A stretch of DNA of 50,624 nt from Methylobacterium longum (lineage in GTDB: Bacteria; Pseudomonadota; Alphaproteobacteria; Rhizobiales; Beijerinckiaceae): positions 1-50,624 of the forward strand of contig NZ_BPQS01000037.1 of NCBI RefSeq assembly GCF_022179385.1. Direction: 5' to 3'. Below are positions 42,710-50,348 of the stretch, in pieces (position 1 is the first letter of the stretch; each line of letters opens with the position of its first letter). A model generated the notes under the pieces. It searched no databases. It had not been told where the DNA came from and saw only the letters and a list, made by a program, of their open reading frames with translations. Position numbers and translations under genes: made by a program.

Positions 42710-43065
42710 TGGCCGGCCGCGTCGAAAAGGCCGAGTGCCGATCGCTGCGGGCGCAGGGCTGGACGCTTGGTCGGCTGGCCGCGCGGTACTGCGTGAGCAA
42801 GCCCGCGGTCAGCAAGGTGTGCCGCGGCGTCGCCTGCCCCGCCGATCATGATGAGCGCGTCGCTGCGGAATCGGTACGTCGGACCGTCGAGGCCGGCGAG
42901 GCGCGTCGTGCGCAGATCTGCGCGCTTCGTGAGGCTGGCAAGATTCCGAAGGTCATCGCGTTCGATCTCGGCCTGAGCATCGGGTGCGTCTACTCGCACC
43001 TGCAGGCGGCTCGCGCCGTCACAGCGGCTGGCCATGCTCACCATGAGGCCGCCGCATGTCGGTGA
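42709..43065 (+). CDS. Helix-turn-helix protein, early operon
   Basis: The 118-residue protein has two HTH-like units: ECRSLRAQGWTLGRLAARYC-type sequence (about 7-30) and a second at about 75-100 (IPKVIAFDLGLSIGCVYSHL). It may be a DNA-binding regulator or helicase-loader-like protein. The TGATG overlap at 42709 fixes the start. Confidence 0.7.
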   Translation: MAGRVEKAECRSLRAQGWTLGRLAARYCVSKPAVSKVCRGVACPADHDERVAAESVRRTVEAGEARRAQICALREAGKIPKVIAFDLGLSIGCVYSHLQAARAVTAAGHAHHEAAACR

Positions 43066-43471
43066 GCCTCGCATCAGCTTCGCGCCCCGGCGCGATCGAC
43101 CTCGACCAGGACGTCCGTGGACACGTTCTGAGCGGAACCCGTCTTCCGGGCATGGGCCGGGAAAGCCCCGGCGCCTCTTACCGTCTTGCACCAGCTTCGC
43201 GCGCATCGCGCGATCCCAGGCCCCCCGAGGGGCGCGCTCCAGTGAGCGTTTCCTCCCTCGACTGCCGGGGCCTTCGGGTCCCGGCCTTTTCACTTCCCGC
43301 GCCCATGCCGCCGTGCCTGCAAGCTGCCGGCCTGGGTGCTCGTCGTGTCTCTGCGTACCCCGTCAACCTCCTGCATCTCCGGCTCCTGCCGCTTCCGTGT
43401 CTGCACAACAGCACGCGGGAATTGGCATGCGCATCCAGCGCCGCAGGACATCGTATCCAGGGAGCCGTCGC
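43066..43471. other. Intergenic stretch containing a terminator and leader
   Basis: No recognisable gene. A frame from 43056 is open to 43475 but reads as Pro/Arg/Leu-rich noise and runs through the terminator at 43,264-43,290. A promoter for the replication operon probably lies between the terminator and 43,472. Confidence 0.5.
43264..43290 (+). terminator. Rho-independent terminator of the early operon
   Basis: A 9-bp stem (GCCGGGGCC with GGTCCCGGC, one G-T pair) closed by a TTCG tetraloop and followed by CTTTT. It lies about 200 bases after the last early gene and would separate the Cro-type operon from the replication genes. A phage antiterminator could read through it. Confidence 0.85.
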
Positions 43472-43840
43472 GTGAGCGCGACCCTCTACCTCGACGCCGC
43501 CGAAACTCTCGCCCGATCTTGCGTCCGCCGACACGCGGCGCGCACCGGGTTGACCCTCGATGAGGCCCGCGACCGCCTCGCAGCCGAGTTCGGCTGGTCG
43601 CCGGGTACGCTCTACAACTTGCTCCGTGGCCGGCTGAAGCGGTTGGACGCGGACCTGCGGGCCGGTCTGACCCGCTACGCCGTCGAGGACTTGCAGAATG
43701 AAATCGCCGCCCTCACCCGCGAGCTGGAGAACGCTCGCGGCCTGGGCCGTCCGCAAGATCCGCAGCTGGTGGGTAAGGCGGCGGCGCTCCTGAACGAAGC
43801 TCGCGCGCTCCATGATCGCATGGTCGGGGGCGCTCAGTGA
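43472..43840 (+). CDS. Helical DNA-binding-like phage protein
   Basis: The 122-residue protein has an HTH-like N-terminal half (DEARDRLAAEFGWSPGTLYN) and a long helix afterwards (LQNEIAALTRELENARG), probably a coiled coil. GTG 43472 has GGGAG seven bases ahead; ATG 43427 in the same frame is an alternative. Its stop overlaps the next start. Function unknown. Confidence 0.7.
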   Translation: MSATLYLDAAETLARSCVRRHAARTGLTLDEARDRLAAEFGWSPGTLYNLLRGRLKRLDADLRAGLTRYAVEDLQNEIAALTRELENARGLGRPQDPQLVGKAAALLNEARALHDRMVGGAQ

Positions 43841-44196
43841 CCGGTTCTGCCCGCCCGATGCTCGAGATCGCCGGTCCGGCCGAGGGCCGCAAGGACGACG
43901 CCGGAAAGGACCCGTGGGACCTCGCGCCGTGGGACGCGTTCCGCGCCATCGTCGGCGTGCTTGCCTTCGGCGCTTGCAAGTATGCCCCGCGCAATTGGGA
44001 GCAGGGCATGGCCTGGTCGCGCCTGTACGCGGCCGCAGTCCGACATCTGACCGCGTGGTGGGGCGGCGAGCGGGTCGATCCTGAGACCGGCCTATCGCAC
44101 CTCGCGCACGCTGGCTGCTGCGTCTGCTTCCTCATCGCCTTCGAGATCCGCGGCATCGGCACCGACGACCGGCCGCGCGCGCGCCTTTCCGGCTGA
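43837..44196 (+). CDS. DUF5664 dATP/dGTP diphosphohydrolase-like protein (MazZ-like)
   Basis: The 119-residue protein matches the DUF5664 family, which includes MazZ, a MazG-type HD-less nucleotide hydrolase of phages with 2-aminoadenine DNA. The conserved run PWDLAPWDAFRAIVGVLAFG, then KYAPRNWEQGM and DPETGLSHLAHAGCCVCFLI, is present. In MazZ phages the enzyme removes dATP and helps make the modified base's precursor with PurZ. No purZ lies in the window, so the role here may be general nucleotide-pool control. It starts at GTG 43837, overlapping the previous stop. Confidence 0.85.
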   Translation: MTGSARPMLEIAGPAEGRKDDAGKDPWDLAPWDAFRAIVGVLAFGACKYAPRNWEQGMAWSRLYAAAVRHLTAWWGGERVDPETGLSHLAHAGCCVCFLIAFEIRGIGTDDRPRARLSG

Positions 44197-44242
44197 ACAG
44201 CCCGCCCACGCGGGGCGCTCCCGCGCGACCTGGAGGCCCACC

Positions 44243-44686
44243 ATGGCCGAGATCCACGATCTGACGCCCGGCATCGACACGGCGATCGACTACACCGTAA
44301 ACATCGTCACGAACTACGTGCGGTCGAACGCCGTCCCGGCCGCCGCTCTGCCGGGGCTGATCGCCTCGGTGCACGCGGCAATTGTCGGCTTGGACCGGCC
44401 CGCGGCCGCGGAGATCGAGCCGGTCGAGCAGCCGACCGCCGCCCAGATCCGCAAGTCGGTGACGCCGGACGCGCTGATCAGCTTCATCGACGGCCGCCCG
44501 TTCAAAACGCTGAAGCGGCATCTGCGGGGACACGGCCTGACCCCGGACAGCTACCGCGCCCGGTTCGGCCTCGGCCCCGACTATCCGATGACGGCGCCGG
44601 CCTACTCCGCGCAGCGCTCGGCGCTCGCGAAGAGCCTCGGCCTCGGCGTGCCCGGCGGCCCGGCGTCGCTCGCCACCGTCGCCTGA
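44243..44686 (+). CDS. Ros/MucR-family regulator lacking the zinc cysteines
   Basis: The 147-residue protein matches MucR/Ros (DUF-type zinc-finger regulators): KSVTPDALISFIDGRPFKTL followed by KRHLRGHGLTPDSYRARFGL. Classical Ros proteins have Cys in the LICLEDG part; here it reads ISFIDG, so the zinc ligands are missing, as in some Mesorhizobium homologues that fold without zinc. It would bind A/T-rich promoter DNA. It lies in the replication operon, 46 bases after the DUF5664 gene, and may control phage or host genes. Confidence 0.88.
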   Translation: MAEIHDLTPGIDTAIDYTVNIVTNYVRSNAVPAAALPGLIASVHAAIVGLDRPAAAEIEPVEQPTAAQIRKSVTPDALISFIDGRPFKTLKRHLRGHGLTPDSYRARFGLGPDYPMTAPAYSAQRSALAKSLGLGVPGGPASLATVA

Positions 44687-44739
44687 TCTTACCCGCAACC
44701 GCCCGGTCCGGCGCGCGGGCCTGATCAAAGGAGAGCACG

Positions 44740-45150
44740 ATGGCAGAGAAGCTGAAGCAAGCCGCCGCGAAGAAGATCGGCATCCACCCGGAGGTGCTGA
44801 AGTCGCTCATCTCGAAGTGCGACGGCATGAAGGCGGACATGGACGAGGCCCGGGGCGAGCTGGGCGCAGCCGTGAAGGACGCCGAGGAGGCGCACGGCAT
44901 CAACCGCAAGGCGTTCAAGCTGGTCTTGTCGCTGAAGCGCATGGAGCAGGACAAACGCGACGACTTCCTGAAGTCGCTCAGCGACTACGTCACGAAGCTC
45001 GACCTCGGTCCGCAGGCCGATTTGTTCGACGAGGGCGACGAGGCCGGCCGGCGCGCCGCCCAGGACGCTGCGGCCGCAGAGCAGGATCAGTTCGCTGAGA
45101 ACAAGAAGCGGCTGAAGGGCATCAAGCAACTCGAGCCGGCGGTGCACTGA
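44740..45150 (+). CDS. GapR-like (DUF2312-like) helical protein
   Basis: The protein of 136 residues has a central helical region (KDAEEAHGINRKAFKLVLSL, then RDDFLKSLSDYVTKL) resembling the DUF2312/GapR pattern, in which short helical proteins clamp overtwisted DNA. The acidic C-terminal part is variable. The match is by pattern only. GAGAGCACG lies before ATG 44740. It precedes the RuvC-like gene by three bases. Confidence 0.6.
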   Translation: MAEKLKQAAAKKIGIHPEVLKSLISKCDGMKADMDEARGELGAAVKDAEEAHGINRKAFKLVLSLKRMEQDKRDDFLKSLSDYVTKLDLGPQADLFDEGDEAGRRAAQDAAAAEQDQFAENKKRLKGIKQLEPAVH

Positions 45151-45153
45151 GCC

Positions 45154-45669
45154 ATGGCGCTGCCGAAGATCCTCGCCCTCGACCTCGCGACCAAGACCGG
45201 CTGGGCCGTCGGCTCTCCGGACTCGGAGCCGCGCTACGGCACGAAGGTCCTGCCTTCGACGTACGAGGACATCGGCCGCTTCGCCGCCGCCTACAACGAG
45301 TGGCTCCTCGACATGATAACGCTGGAGAGCCCGGCGCTGATCGTGTTCGAGGCGCCGATCCTGGCGGGTCAGACCACCCTGACCACCGCGCGCAAGCTCG
45401 GGGGCCTCGCTTGGCACACCGAGTTCGTGTGCAACCTCCGCCAAGTGCGCTGCGCCGAGCACCACCTGCAGAGCGTCAAGAAGTTTTTCGCCGGCAGCGG
45501 TTGCGCGGACAAGACCGCGATGATCGAGGCGGCCCGCCGGCACGGTTGGGATCCGAAGGACGACAACGCCGCCGACGCCCTCGGTCTTTGGGCCTGCACC
45601 GTCCACGAGAAGGCGCCGCAGCACGGCAAGCGGTTCGCCCTCGGCGCGCTCGGAGTTCGAACGGCATGA
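45154..45669 (+). CDS. RuvC-like Holliday-junction resolvase
   Basis: The 171-residue protein has the RNase H-fold acidic residues of RuvC: Asp in ILALDLATKTGWA, Glu in LIVFEAP and the Asp pair in DDNAADALGLW. It probably cuts branched DNA made during element replication and recombination. Its stop overlaps the next start (ATGA). Confidence 0.88.
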   Translation: MALPKILALDLATKTGWAVGSPDSEPRYGTKVLPSTYEDIGRFAAAYNEWLLDMITLESPALIVFEAPILAGQTTLTTARKLGGLAWHTEFVCNLRQVRCAEHHLQSVKKFFAGSGCADKTAMIEAARRHGWDPKDDNAADALGLWACTVHEKAPQHGKRFALGALGVRTA

Positions 45670-46244
45670 CCTGGCCCTTCGGCGACCTGCAGCCCTTCGG
45701 CTTCGACATGCTCATGGTCGATCCGCCGTGGGCCTTCGCGCTCCACTCCGAGAATGGCGAGGCGAAGAGCCCGCAGGCGCAATACGCCTGCATGCCGCTC
45801 GACGCGATCAAGGCGCTGCCGGTCGCACAACTCGCGCGGGGTGACGCCTTCCTCTGGCTCTGGGCCACGAACCCGATGCTGCCGCAGGCGCTCGCGGTGA
45901 TGGCGGCCTGGGGCTTCACGTTCTCGACCTCCGGCACGTGGGTGAAGACCACCTCCGGCGGCAAGCTCGCTTTCGGGACCGGCTACGTCCTGCGCAGCGC
46001 CTCCGAGCCCTTCCTGATCGGGCGCCTGGGCCGGCCGCGCGCCGGACGCGCGGTCCGCAGCGTCATCATGGCGCCGGCGCGCGAGCACAGCCGCAAGCCC
46101 GACGAGGCCTATGCCGCGGCCGAGGCGCTTCTGCCCGGAGCGCTGCGTCGAGCCGACTTGTTTTCGCGTGAGGCCCGCTCGGGCTGGACGGCCTGGGGCC
46201 ACGAAGCGGGCAAGTTCGATGCGCCCGCCATGGAGGCGGAGTAG
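45666..46244 (+). CDS. MT-A70-family adenine DNA methyltransferase
   Basis: The 192-residue protein has the DPPW catalytic motif at residues 19-22 and the fold order of MT-A70 proteins (FLWLWATNPMLPQALAVMAA, then SGTWVKTT). Phage and bacterial members methylate N6 of adenine in DNA. There is no partner restriction gene, so it probably protects element DNA or regulates it. It starts at ATG 45666, overlapping the RuvC stop. Confidence 0.9.
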   Translation: MTWPFGDLQPFGFDMLMVDPPWAFALHSENGEAKSPQAQYACMPLDAIKALPVAQLARGDAFLWLWATNPMLPQALAVMAAWGFTFSTSGTWVKTTSGGKLAFGTGYVLRSASEPFLIGRLGRPRAGRAVRSVIMAPAREHSRKPDEAYAAAEALLPGALRRADLFSREARSGWTAWGHEAGKFDAPAMEAE

Positions 46245-46248
46245 CGGC

Positions 46249-47703
46249 ATGCCCCGCGATTCCGAGAACGTCCTCCCGTTCCGCCAGTCCGACGCGCCCG
46301 CGGCGCCGCCGCACAACATCGAGGCCGAGCAGGCGCTGATCGGCATCCTGATGATGAAGCCGGAGCAGATCGCGCCGGTGACGCAGATCGTCCGACCCGA
46401 GCACTTCTACTTCGCCGACCATCAGGAGGTGTTCGCGGTGATCGAGGGGCTGGCCGCGGCTGGCAGCACGCCCACCCCGATCAGCGTGAAGGGCTACCTG
46501 CCGCGGCCGAACATCGGCGACCGCCCGGCCATCGCCTACCTCACGGCGTGCACCGGCGAGCTGCTGTCGTGGGACGCGGTCAGCTACGCGCAGGTCGTGC
46601 GCGACCTCGCCTCTCGCCGCGCGCTGCTGGCGATCGCCGAGGACCTGTCCGGAAAGGCGCACACCTCCGCGCCTGGAACGCTGGCCCAGGCGATCATCGA
46701 CGAGACCGAGCAGGCGCTGCTCGACGTCCGCGCCGTCGTCCCCCAGGCGCATCTCGCGGGCCAGTCCGCGCCCGAGGCGAGCGCCTGGATGCTCAACCGC
46801 ATCGCTCAGCTCAGGTCCGGCATGATGGGATCCACCTCGATCTCGACGGGGCTGCACGAGCTCGACCGCGTCACCAACGGCGGCTTTCAGCGCGGCCAGC
46901 TCTGGCTGCTCGCCGGGCGGCCCGGCATGGGTAAGACGGTCGTCATGACGACGCTGTCCCGGCTCGCCGCGAAGACGGCCGGCGTGCTCGTCTACCAATG
47001 CGAGGTGACCCGGGATCAGCAAATCGCCCGGTACCTCGCCGACCTGTCCTACGTGCACAACCGGCCGCTGCCTTTCGGCAAGATCATGGCCGGCGTCGAG
47101 ATCGACGACGAGGAGGCCTGGCGCATCGAGCAGGCCGCGGCGAGCTTCGACAAGCTGCATCTGCGCCTCGAATGCGAGCCGGGCGTCACGGTGGCCCAGA
47201 TCGCGTTCGGCGTGAAAGCCGAGAAACGCCGGCTCGCGAAGGTCGGCGTCCGCCTCGGCGTCGTGTTCGTCGACTACCTGAAATTCATCAAGGTCTCGGA
47301 CCGGTACCAGGGCCAGCGCGTCCTCGAGATCGGCGAGATCTCGGGCTCGCTGAAGCAACTCGCCAAGTCCGAGGACATCTGCATCGTCCTGCTCGCCCAG
47401 CTCAACCGCGGGGTCGAGAAGCAGGAGCGCGAGGATCGCCGCCCGACGCCGGCCGACCTGCGCGACTCGGGCGAGCTGGAGCAGGACGCCGACGCGGTGC
47501 TGCTGCTCTTCCGCGAGGCCGTCTACGTCGAGCGCAAGCTCAAGGCCTCTCCGACGCCGGAACTCGCCGACCGCTTCACCAAGGTCCAGCACCGGCTGGA
47601 GCTGATCCTCGGCAAGAACCGCTCGGGCCCGCCCTGCACCCTTAACTTGTGGTGCGACGTGGCCCACTCCTCCATCGCCCAGACCACCCGAGGGGGCACC
47701 TGA
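46249..47703 (+). CDS. dnaB: Replicative DNA helicase (DnaB family)
   Basis: The 484-residue protein starts with the DnaB N-terminal domain (HNIEAEQALIGILMM) and has the RecA-type helicase core: Walker A GRPGMGKT at about 221-228 and Walker B VVFVDYLKFI. LLAQLNRGVEKQEREDRRPT and GELEQDADAVLLLFRE are typical of the conserved C-terminal motifs. It unwinds DNA at the element's replication fork. GGAGGCGGAG lies before ATG 46249. Its stop overlaps the next gene's ATG (TGATG), which pairs the helicase with a probable initiator or loader. Confidence 0.95.
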   Translation: MPRDSENVLPFRQSDAPAAPPHNIEAEQALIGILMMKPEQIAPVTQIVRPEHFYFADHQEVFAVIEGLAAAGSTPTPISVKGYLPRPNIGDRPAIAYLTACTGELLSWDAVSYAQVVRDLASRRALLAIAEDLSGKAHTSAPGTLAQAIIDETEQALLDVRAVVPQAHLAGQSAPEASAWMLNRIAQLRSGMMGSTSISTGLHELDRVTNGGFQRGQLWLLAGRPGMGKTVVMTTLSRLAAKTAGVLVYQCEVTRDQQIARYLADLSYVHNRPLPFGKIMAGVEIDDEEAWRIEQAAASFDKLHLRLECEPGVTVAQIAFGVKAEKRRLAKVGVRLGVVFVDYLKFIKVSDRYQGQRVLEIGEISGSLKQLAKSEDICIVLLAQLNRGVEKQEREDRRPTPADLRDSGELEQDADAVLLLFREAVYVERKLKASPTPELADRFTKVQHRLELILGKNRSGPPCTLNLWCDVAHSSIAQTTRGGT

Positions 47704-48842
47704 TGACCCAACGCGACGACCTGCCCGCGCCGCTGGTCCCCGCCGATATCGACATCGCCGGCCTCTCCAGCTTCCTCCTCGACATCGATCGGCTGTTCCA
47801 CTCCGAACTCTGGGCCCTCTCGACGGGGGAAGAGTTCAAGGCCGCGGTGGCGCTCTGGGGGCACGCTTGGCGGCAGCGTCCGGCCGGATCGCTGCCCAAC
47901 GACGACCGGCTCCTGGCGGCCTTCTCTGGCGCCGGCGGACGGTGGAAAAAGGTCAAGGCGATCGCGCTGCGAGGCTTCGTCCTGTGCTCCGATAATCGCT
48001 TCTATCATCGGGTTTTATGCGAGGACGTGCTCAGAGCCGCAAAATCGAAGGATGCGCGCAGGGAGAGGACTGCGGCGGCGACGCGCGCCAGACAGGCGAA
48101 GGTCGATCCCGACCAGACCCCTCCGTCCGGCGGCAAAAAAACCAATGATGTCAACGAAACGGTCGACCGTAACGTTGGTCGTAACGGTCAACGTAACGAA
48201 GGTAGTGACGAGCAACGTCACGATGTACGTCACGAACGACGTGACGAAACCGTCGCGATCACGTCACGGTCACCGTTACATTCACCCATAGCAGGGCATA
48301 GCAGTACTGAAGAAGAGCATAACCCGGCGGGCGCCTGTGAACCTGTACCCCGCGCGCCGACCGCCGCCGCGCCGCCGCTGGCCTGGAATTGCCGGGAGAA
48401 CTTCGACCGGGTCGAGCGCCGATGCCGGGAGGTGCTGCCCCGGGACTGGGTGCAGGACCTCGTCGTCAGCCCGATGGCTCGGCTCGAGGCGTCCGGCGTC
48501 GATCTGGAGGCCGAGATCGTCCCGGTCCTGCTCGACCTCGTCGCGGCGCGGCGGGTGCCGATCCGGACATGGACGTTGCTGGCCGACACCGTCGCCGAGC
48601 GAGTAGCCGTCCAGCGCCAGGGCCGAACCGCGCAGGGCCTGCCGGCGACGCCATCCGCCCCGACGCCGCCCGGGGACATGGTCGACCTCGGCGTCTCCGG
48701 CCGCTGGCCCGAGCCGACGCTGCGGAAGTGGATCGAGCGGTTTCGGCAGGACGCTGGTGCCTGGTCGGAGGCCGTGCTCGGCCCGCCGCCCGGTCAGCTC
48801 GGATGCCGGATTCCATCGCGGCTGCTGCTGGAGGCGGCGTAA
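47703..48842 (+). CDS. DUF1376-type phage replication protein with internal 12-bp repeats
   Basis: The 379-residue protein has a DUF1376/YdaU-like N-terminal winged-helix domain (LFHSELWALSTGEEFKAAVA, then WRQRPAGSLPNDDRLLAAFS). A polar linker of about 100 residues follows, then a C-terminal helical domain. DUF1376 proteins lie next to phage helicases and probably act as replication initiators or loaders. The linker is encoded partly by seven units at 12-bp spacing, giving four-residue periods rich in Arg, Asn, Asp, Glu and His. This matches the lambda O layout, with origin repeats inside the initiator gene. Confidence 0.82.
   Translation: MTQRDDLPAPLVPADIDIAGLSSFLLDIDRLFHSELWALSTGEEFKAAVALWGHAWRQRPAGSLPNDDRLLAAFSGAGGRWKKVKAIALRGFVLCSDNRFYHRVLCEDVLRAAKSKDARRERTAAATRARQAKVDPDQTPPSGGKKTNDVNETVDRNVGRNGQRNEGSDEQRHDVRHERRDETVAITSRSPLHSPIAGHSSTEEEHNPAGACEPVPRAPTAAAPPLAWNCRENFDRVERRCREVLPRDWVQDLVVSPMARLEASGVDLEAEIVPVLLDLVAARRVPIRTWTLLADTVAERVAVQRQGRTAQGLPATPSAPTPPGDMVDLGVSGRWPEPTLRKWIERFRQDAGAWSEAVLGPPPGQLGCRIPSRLLLEAA
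48169..48246 (+). repeat. Iteron-like array, candidate replication origin
   Basis: GTNACG words start at 48169, 48181, 48193, 48205, 48217, 48229 and 48241, seven in a row at exactly 12 bases. The words are GTAACG three times, GTGACG, GTCACG twice and GTGACG. A further GTCACG at 48263 and a reversed CGTTAC at 48274 follow out of phase, then somewhat A/T-richer DNA to about 48,325. The array lies in the DUF1376 gene beside dnaB, where lambdoid phages place their origin. Confidence 0.7.
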
Positions 48843-49048
48843 TGCGCCGGCTCGCGCCTCGCCGCAGCGCGCCGTCCGGCTCGGTCCTGCTCTGGGACCG
48901 GCGGCACCGCGAGGCGACCCGCGCGCTGGCGGCGCAGGTGCCGGGGGCGATGAGGGCTGAGGGCGTAATCGAGCGACCCTCCCCCGCAGCGGGGGGAGGT
49001 GGCGAGCCGGCACGGGCTGCCTGGAGATCGCTTGGAGGGCAGGCGTGA
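48842..49048 (+). CDS. Small basic hypothetical protein
   Basis: The protein of 68 residues overlaps the previous stop (TAATG) and the next start (GTGA), so it is coupled to both. It is Arg/Ala/Gly-rich with no recognised motif. Confidence 0.5.
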   Translation: MRRLAPRRSAPSGSVLLWDRRHREATRALAAQVPGAMRAEGVIERPSPAAGGGGEPARAAWRSLGGQA

Positions 49049-49917
49049 CACGTACCGTCGGACGGCGGATGACGAGGAAGCAGCGGCTCAAGCGGAAGCT
49101 GGAGCGCGACAGGGCCCACAAGGCGTTCATGCGGCGAGGCGAGGTGCTGGCCGATACGCCGGCCGAGGAGATCGGCGAGGGCGAGATCCCGGCCGCGGCG
49201 GAGGCGAAGCCAGCGGAGAGCCCGCGCGAGCGCCACCTCCGAGAGCAGATCCAGCGCGAGGCCGACCGCATCGCCGCCCGCCGAGCCGAGCACGACCTGC
49301 CTGAGGGCAAGCAGTGGGCGATGGTCGAGGCCTGCATCGGCCGCACCGGCGAGCTATGCGAGAAGCTGCGGCTGGCCAAGATCCCGCACTTCCGGCCCCG
49401 TGACGAGATCGAGCAGCGGCTCGCTTCCGGCCGCATCCGGCGGATCCGGGTGGCGCTGTTCGAGCATACCGTCTTCGTTGGGCTCACCGATCGCGACCAG
49501 CTGGAGGCGTTGGCCGCCGAGCATCCCTGGCTGATGGAGCGGCGCGTCTACGGCGCCATGCCGAGCCTGCGGCACGATCGTGAGTTCGCCTGGGACGTCG
49601 AGCGGGTGGCGCGGCGAGAGTCCGTCATCGACGAGGCTGGCCAGCCACGCGAGACGCCCGTCATCCTCCCCGCCGTCATACCCGACGTGGAGATGCGCGC
49701 CTTCGCTGAGGTCCTGATCGGCGCTGCACCGACGGTTGACGACCTCGACCGGATCGAGATCGGCGAGGCGGTGCGTGTGGTCGACGGGCCGTTCGCGAGC
49801 TTCGATGGCGTCGTTAAGGAGACCGATGCGGCCCACGATCGCTTCAAGGTGGCCGTCAGCATCTTCGGGCGGGCCACGCCGGTCGAGTTGGAGCGGCAGC
49901 AGTTCGAGCGGGTGTGA
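49045..49917 (+). CDS. NusG-family transcription factor with a long N-terminal extension
   Basis: The 290-residue protein has a NusG N-terminal (NGN) domain from about residue 90 (KQWAMVEACIGRTGELCEKL, then FEHTVFVGLTDRDQLEALAA). A C-terminal KOW domain spans about 238-290 (GEAVRVVDGPFASFDGVVKE, then GRATPVELERQQFERV). NusG proteins bind RNA polymerase and change pausing and termination. Cellular NusG is about 180 residues; here about 88 extra, highly charged residues (Arg/Glu/Ala) come first. As the last gene of the rightward operon it is placed where lambdoid phages put their late antiterminator. It starts at GTG 49045. Confidence 0.85.
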   Translation: MTRTVGRRMTRKQRLKRKLERDRAHKAFMRRGEVLADTPAEEIGEGEIPAAAEAKPAESPRERHLREQIQREADRIAARRAEHDLPEGKQWAMVEACIGRTGELCEKLRLAKIPHFRPRDEIEQRLASGRIRRIRVALFEHTVFVGLTDRDQLEALAAEHPWLMERRVYGAMPSLRHDREFAWDVERVARRESVIDEAGQPRETPVILPAVIPDVEMRAFAEVLIGAAPTVDDLDRIEIGEAVRVVDGPFASFDGVVKETDAAHDRFKVAVSIFGRATPVELERQQFERV

Positions 49918-50348
49918 CGGCGATTGATCTCGCGCCGCCAAGCGAAGGTCAGGTCGGCCGAGTGGCCAAACGGTTACCTAAACATCATCGACCACGGCCG
50001 AAGCCGCAGGTGAGAAATCCTACTCGCTTGGGCTCTATGCCGGTCGGCGAAGCAACGCCTCAAGGAGTTCATTCGCTAACACCGTTGGAGTCGGCGGATG
50101 ACCATCTATCGGCTCAGCAATGAGCCGACTGCGCATATTGCAGCGGGGATCAACGGAGCAATCTGAAGCAGCCGATCGCACAAACCATGAATGTGCTGCC
50201 ACCCAGACGCCACCCGAACCACGCATTCCGCCGTTTCGGCCGCAGCGTTTACCAATTGTTAACACTTCGAAACCCTTCTGAACCGATAACATAGATTTGA
50301 ACGCCCCTGCTTTGGCAGAGGGTTATTTGCCGGTTTGGGGCAATTCTG
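49918..50348. other. Stretch without a gene after the NusG-like gene
   Basis: About 430 bases with no credible gene. The part to about 50,040 has a tRNA-like D-arm motif that does not fold further. The right part (50,230-50,348) is more A/T-rich and probably holds the promoter of the glycosidase gene. No second copy of the tRNA-Thr att core is seen. Confidence 0.45.

Noticed and set aside
43056..43475. A rightward open frame of 139 residues after the HTH gene
   Set aside because: It runs through a strong terminator hairpin and is Pro/Leu/Arg-rich with no domain.
49950..50040. tRNA-like sequence (GGCCGAGTGG, a D-arm motif of tRNA-Ser/Leu type)
   Set aside because: The following bases do not form an anticodon stem, no acceptor-stem complement is found, and the putative T-arm loop has the wrong length and sequence.
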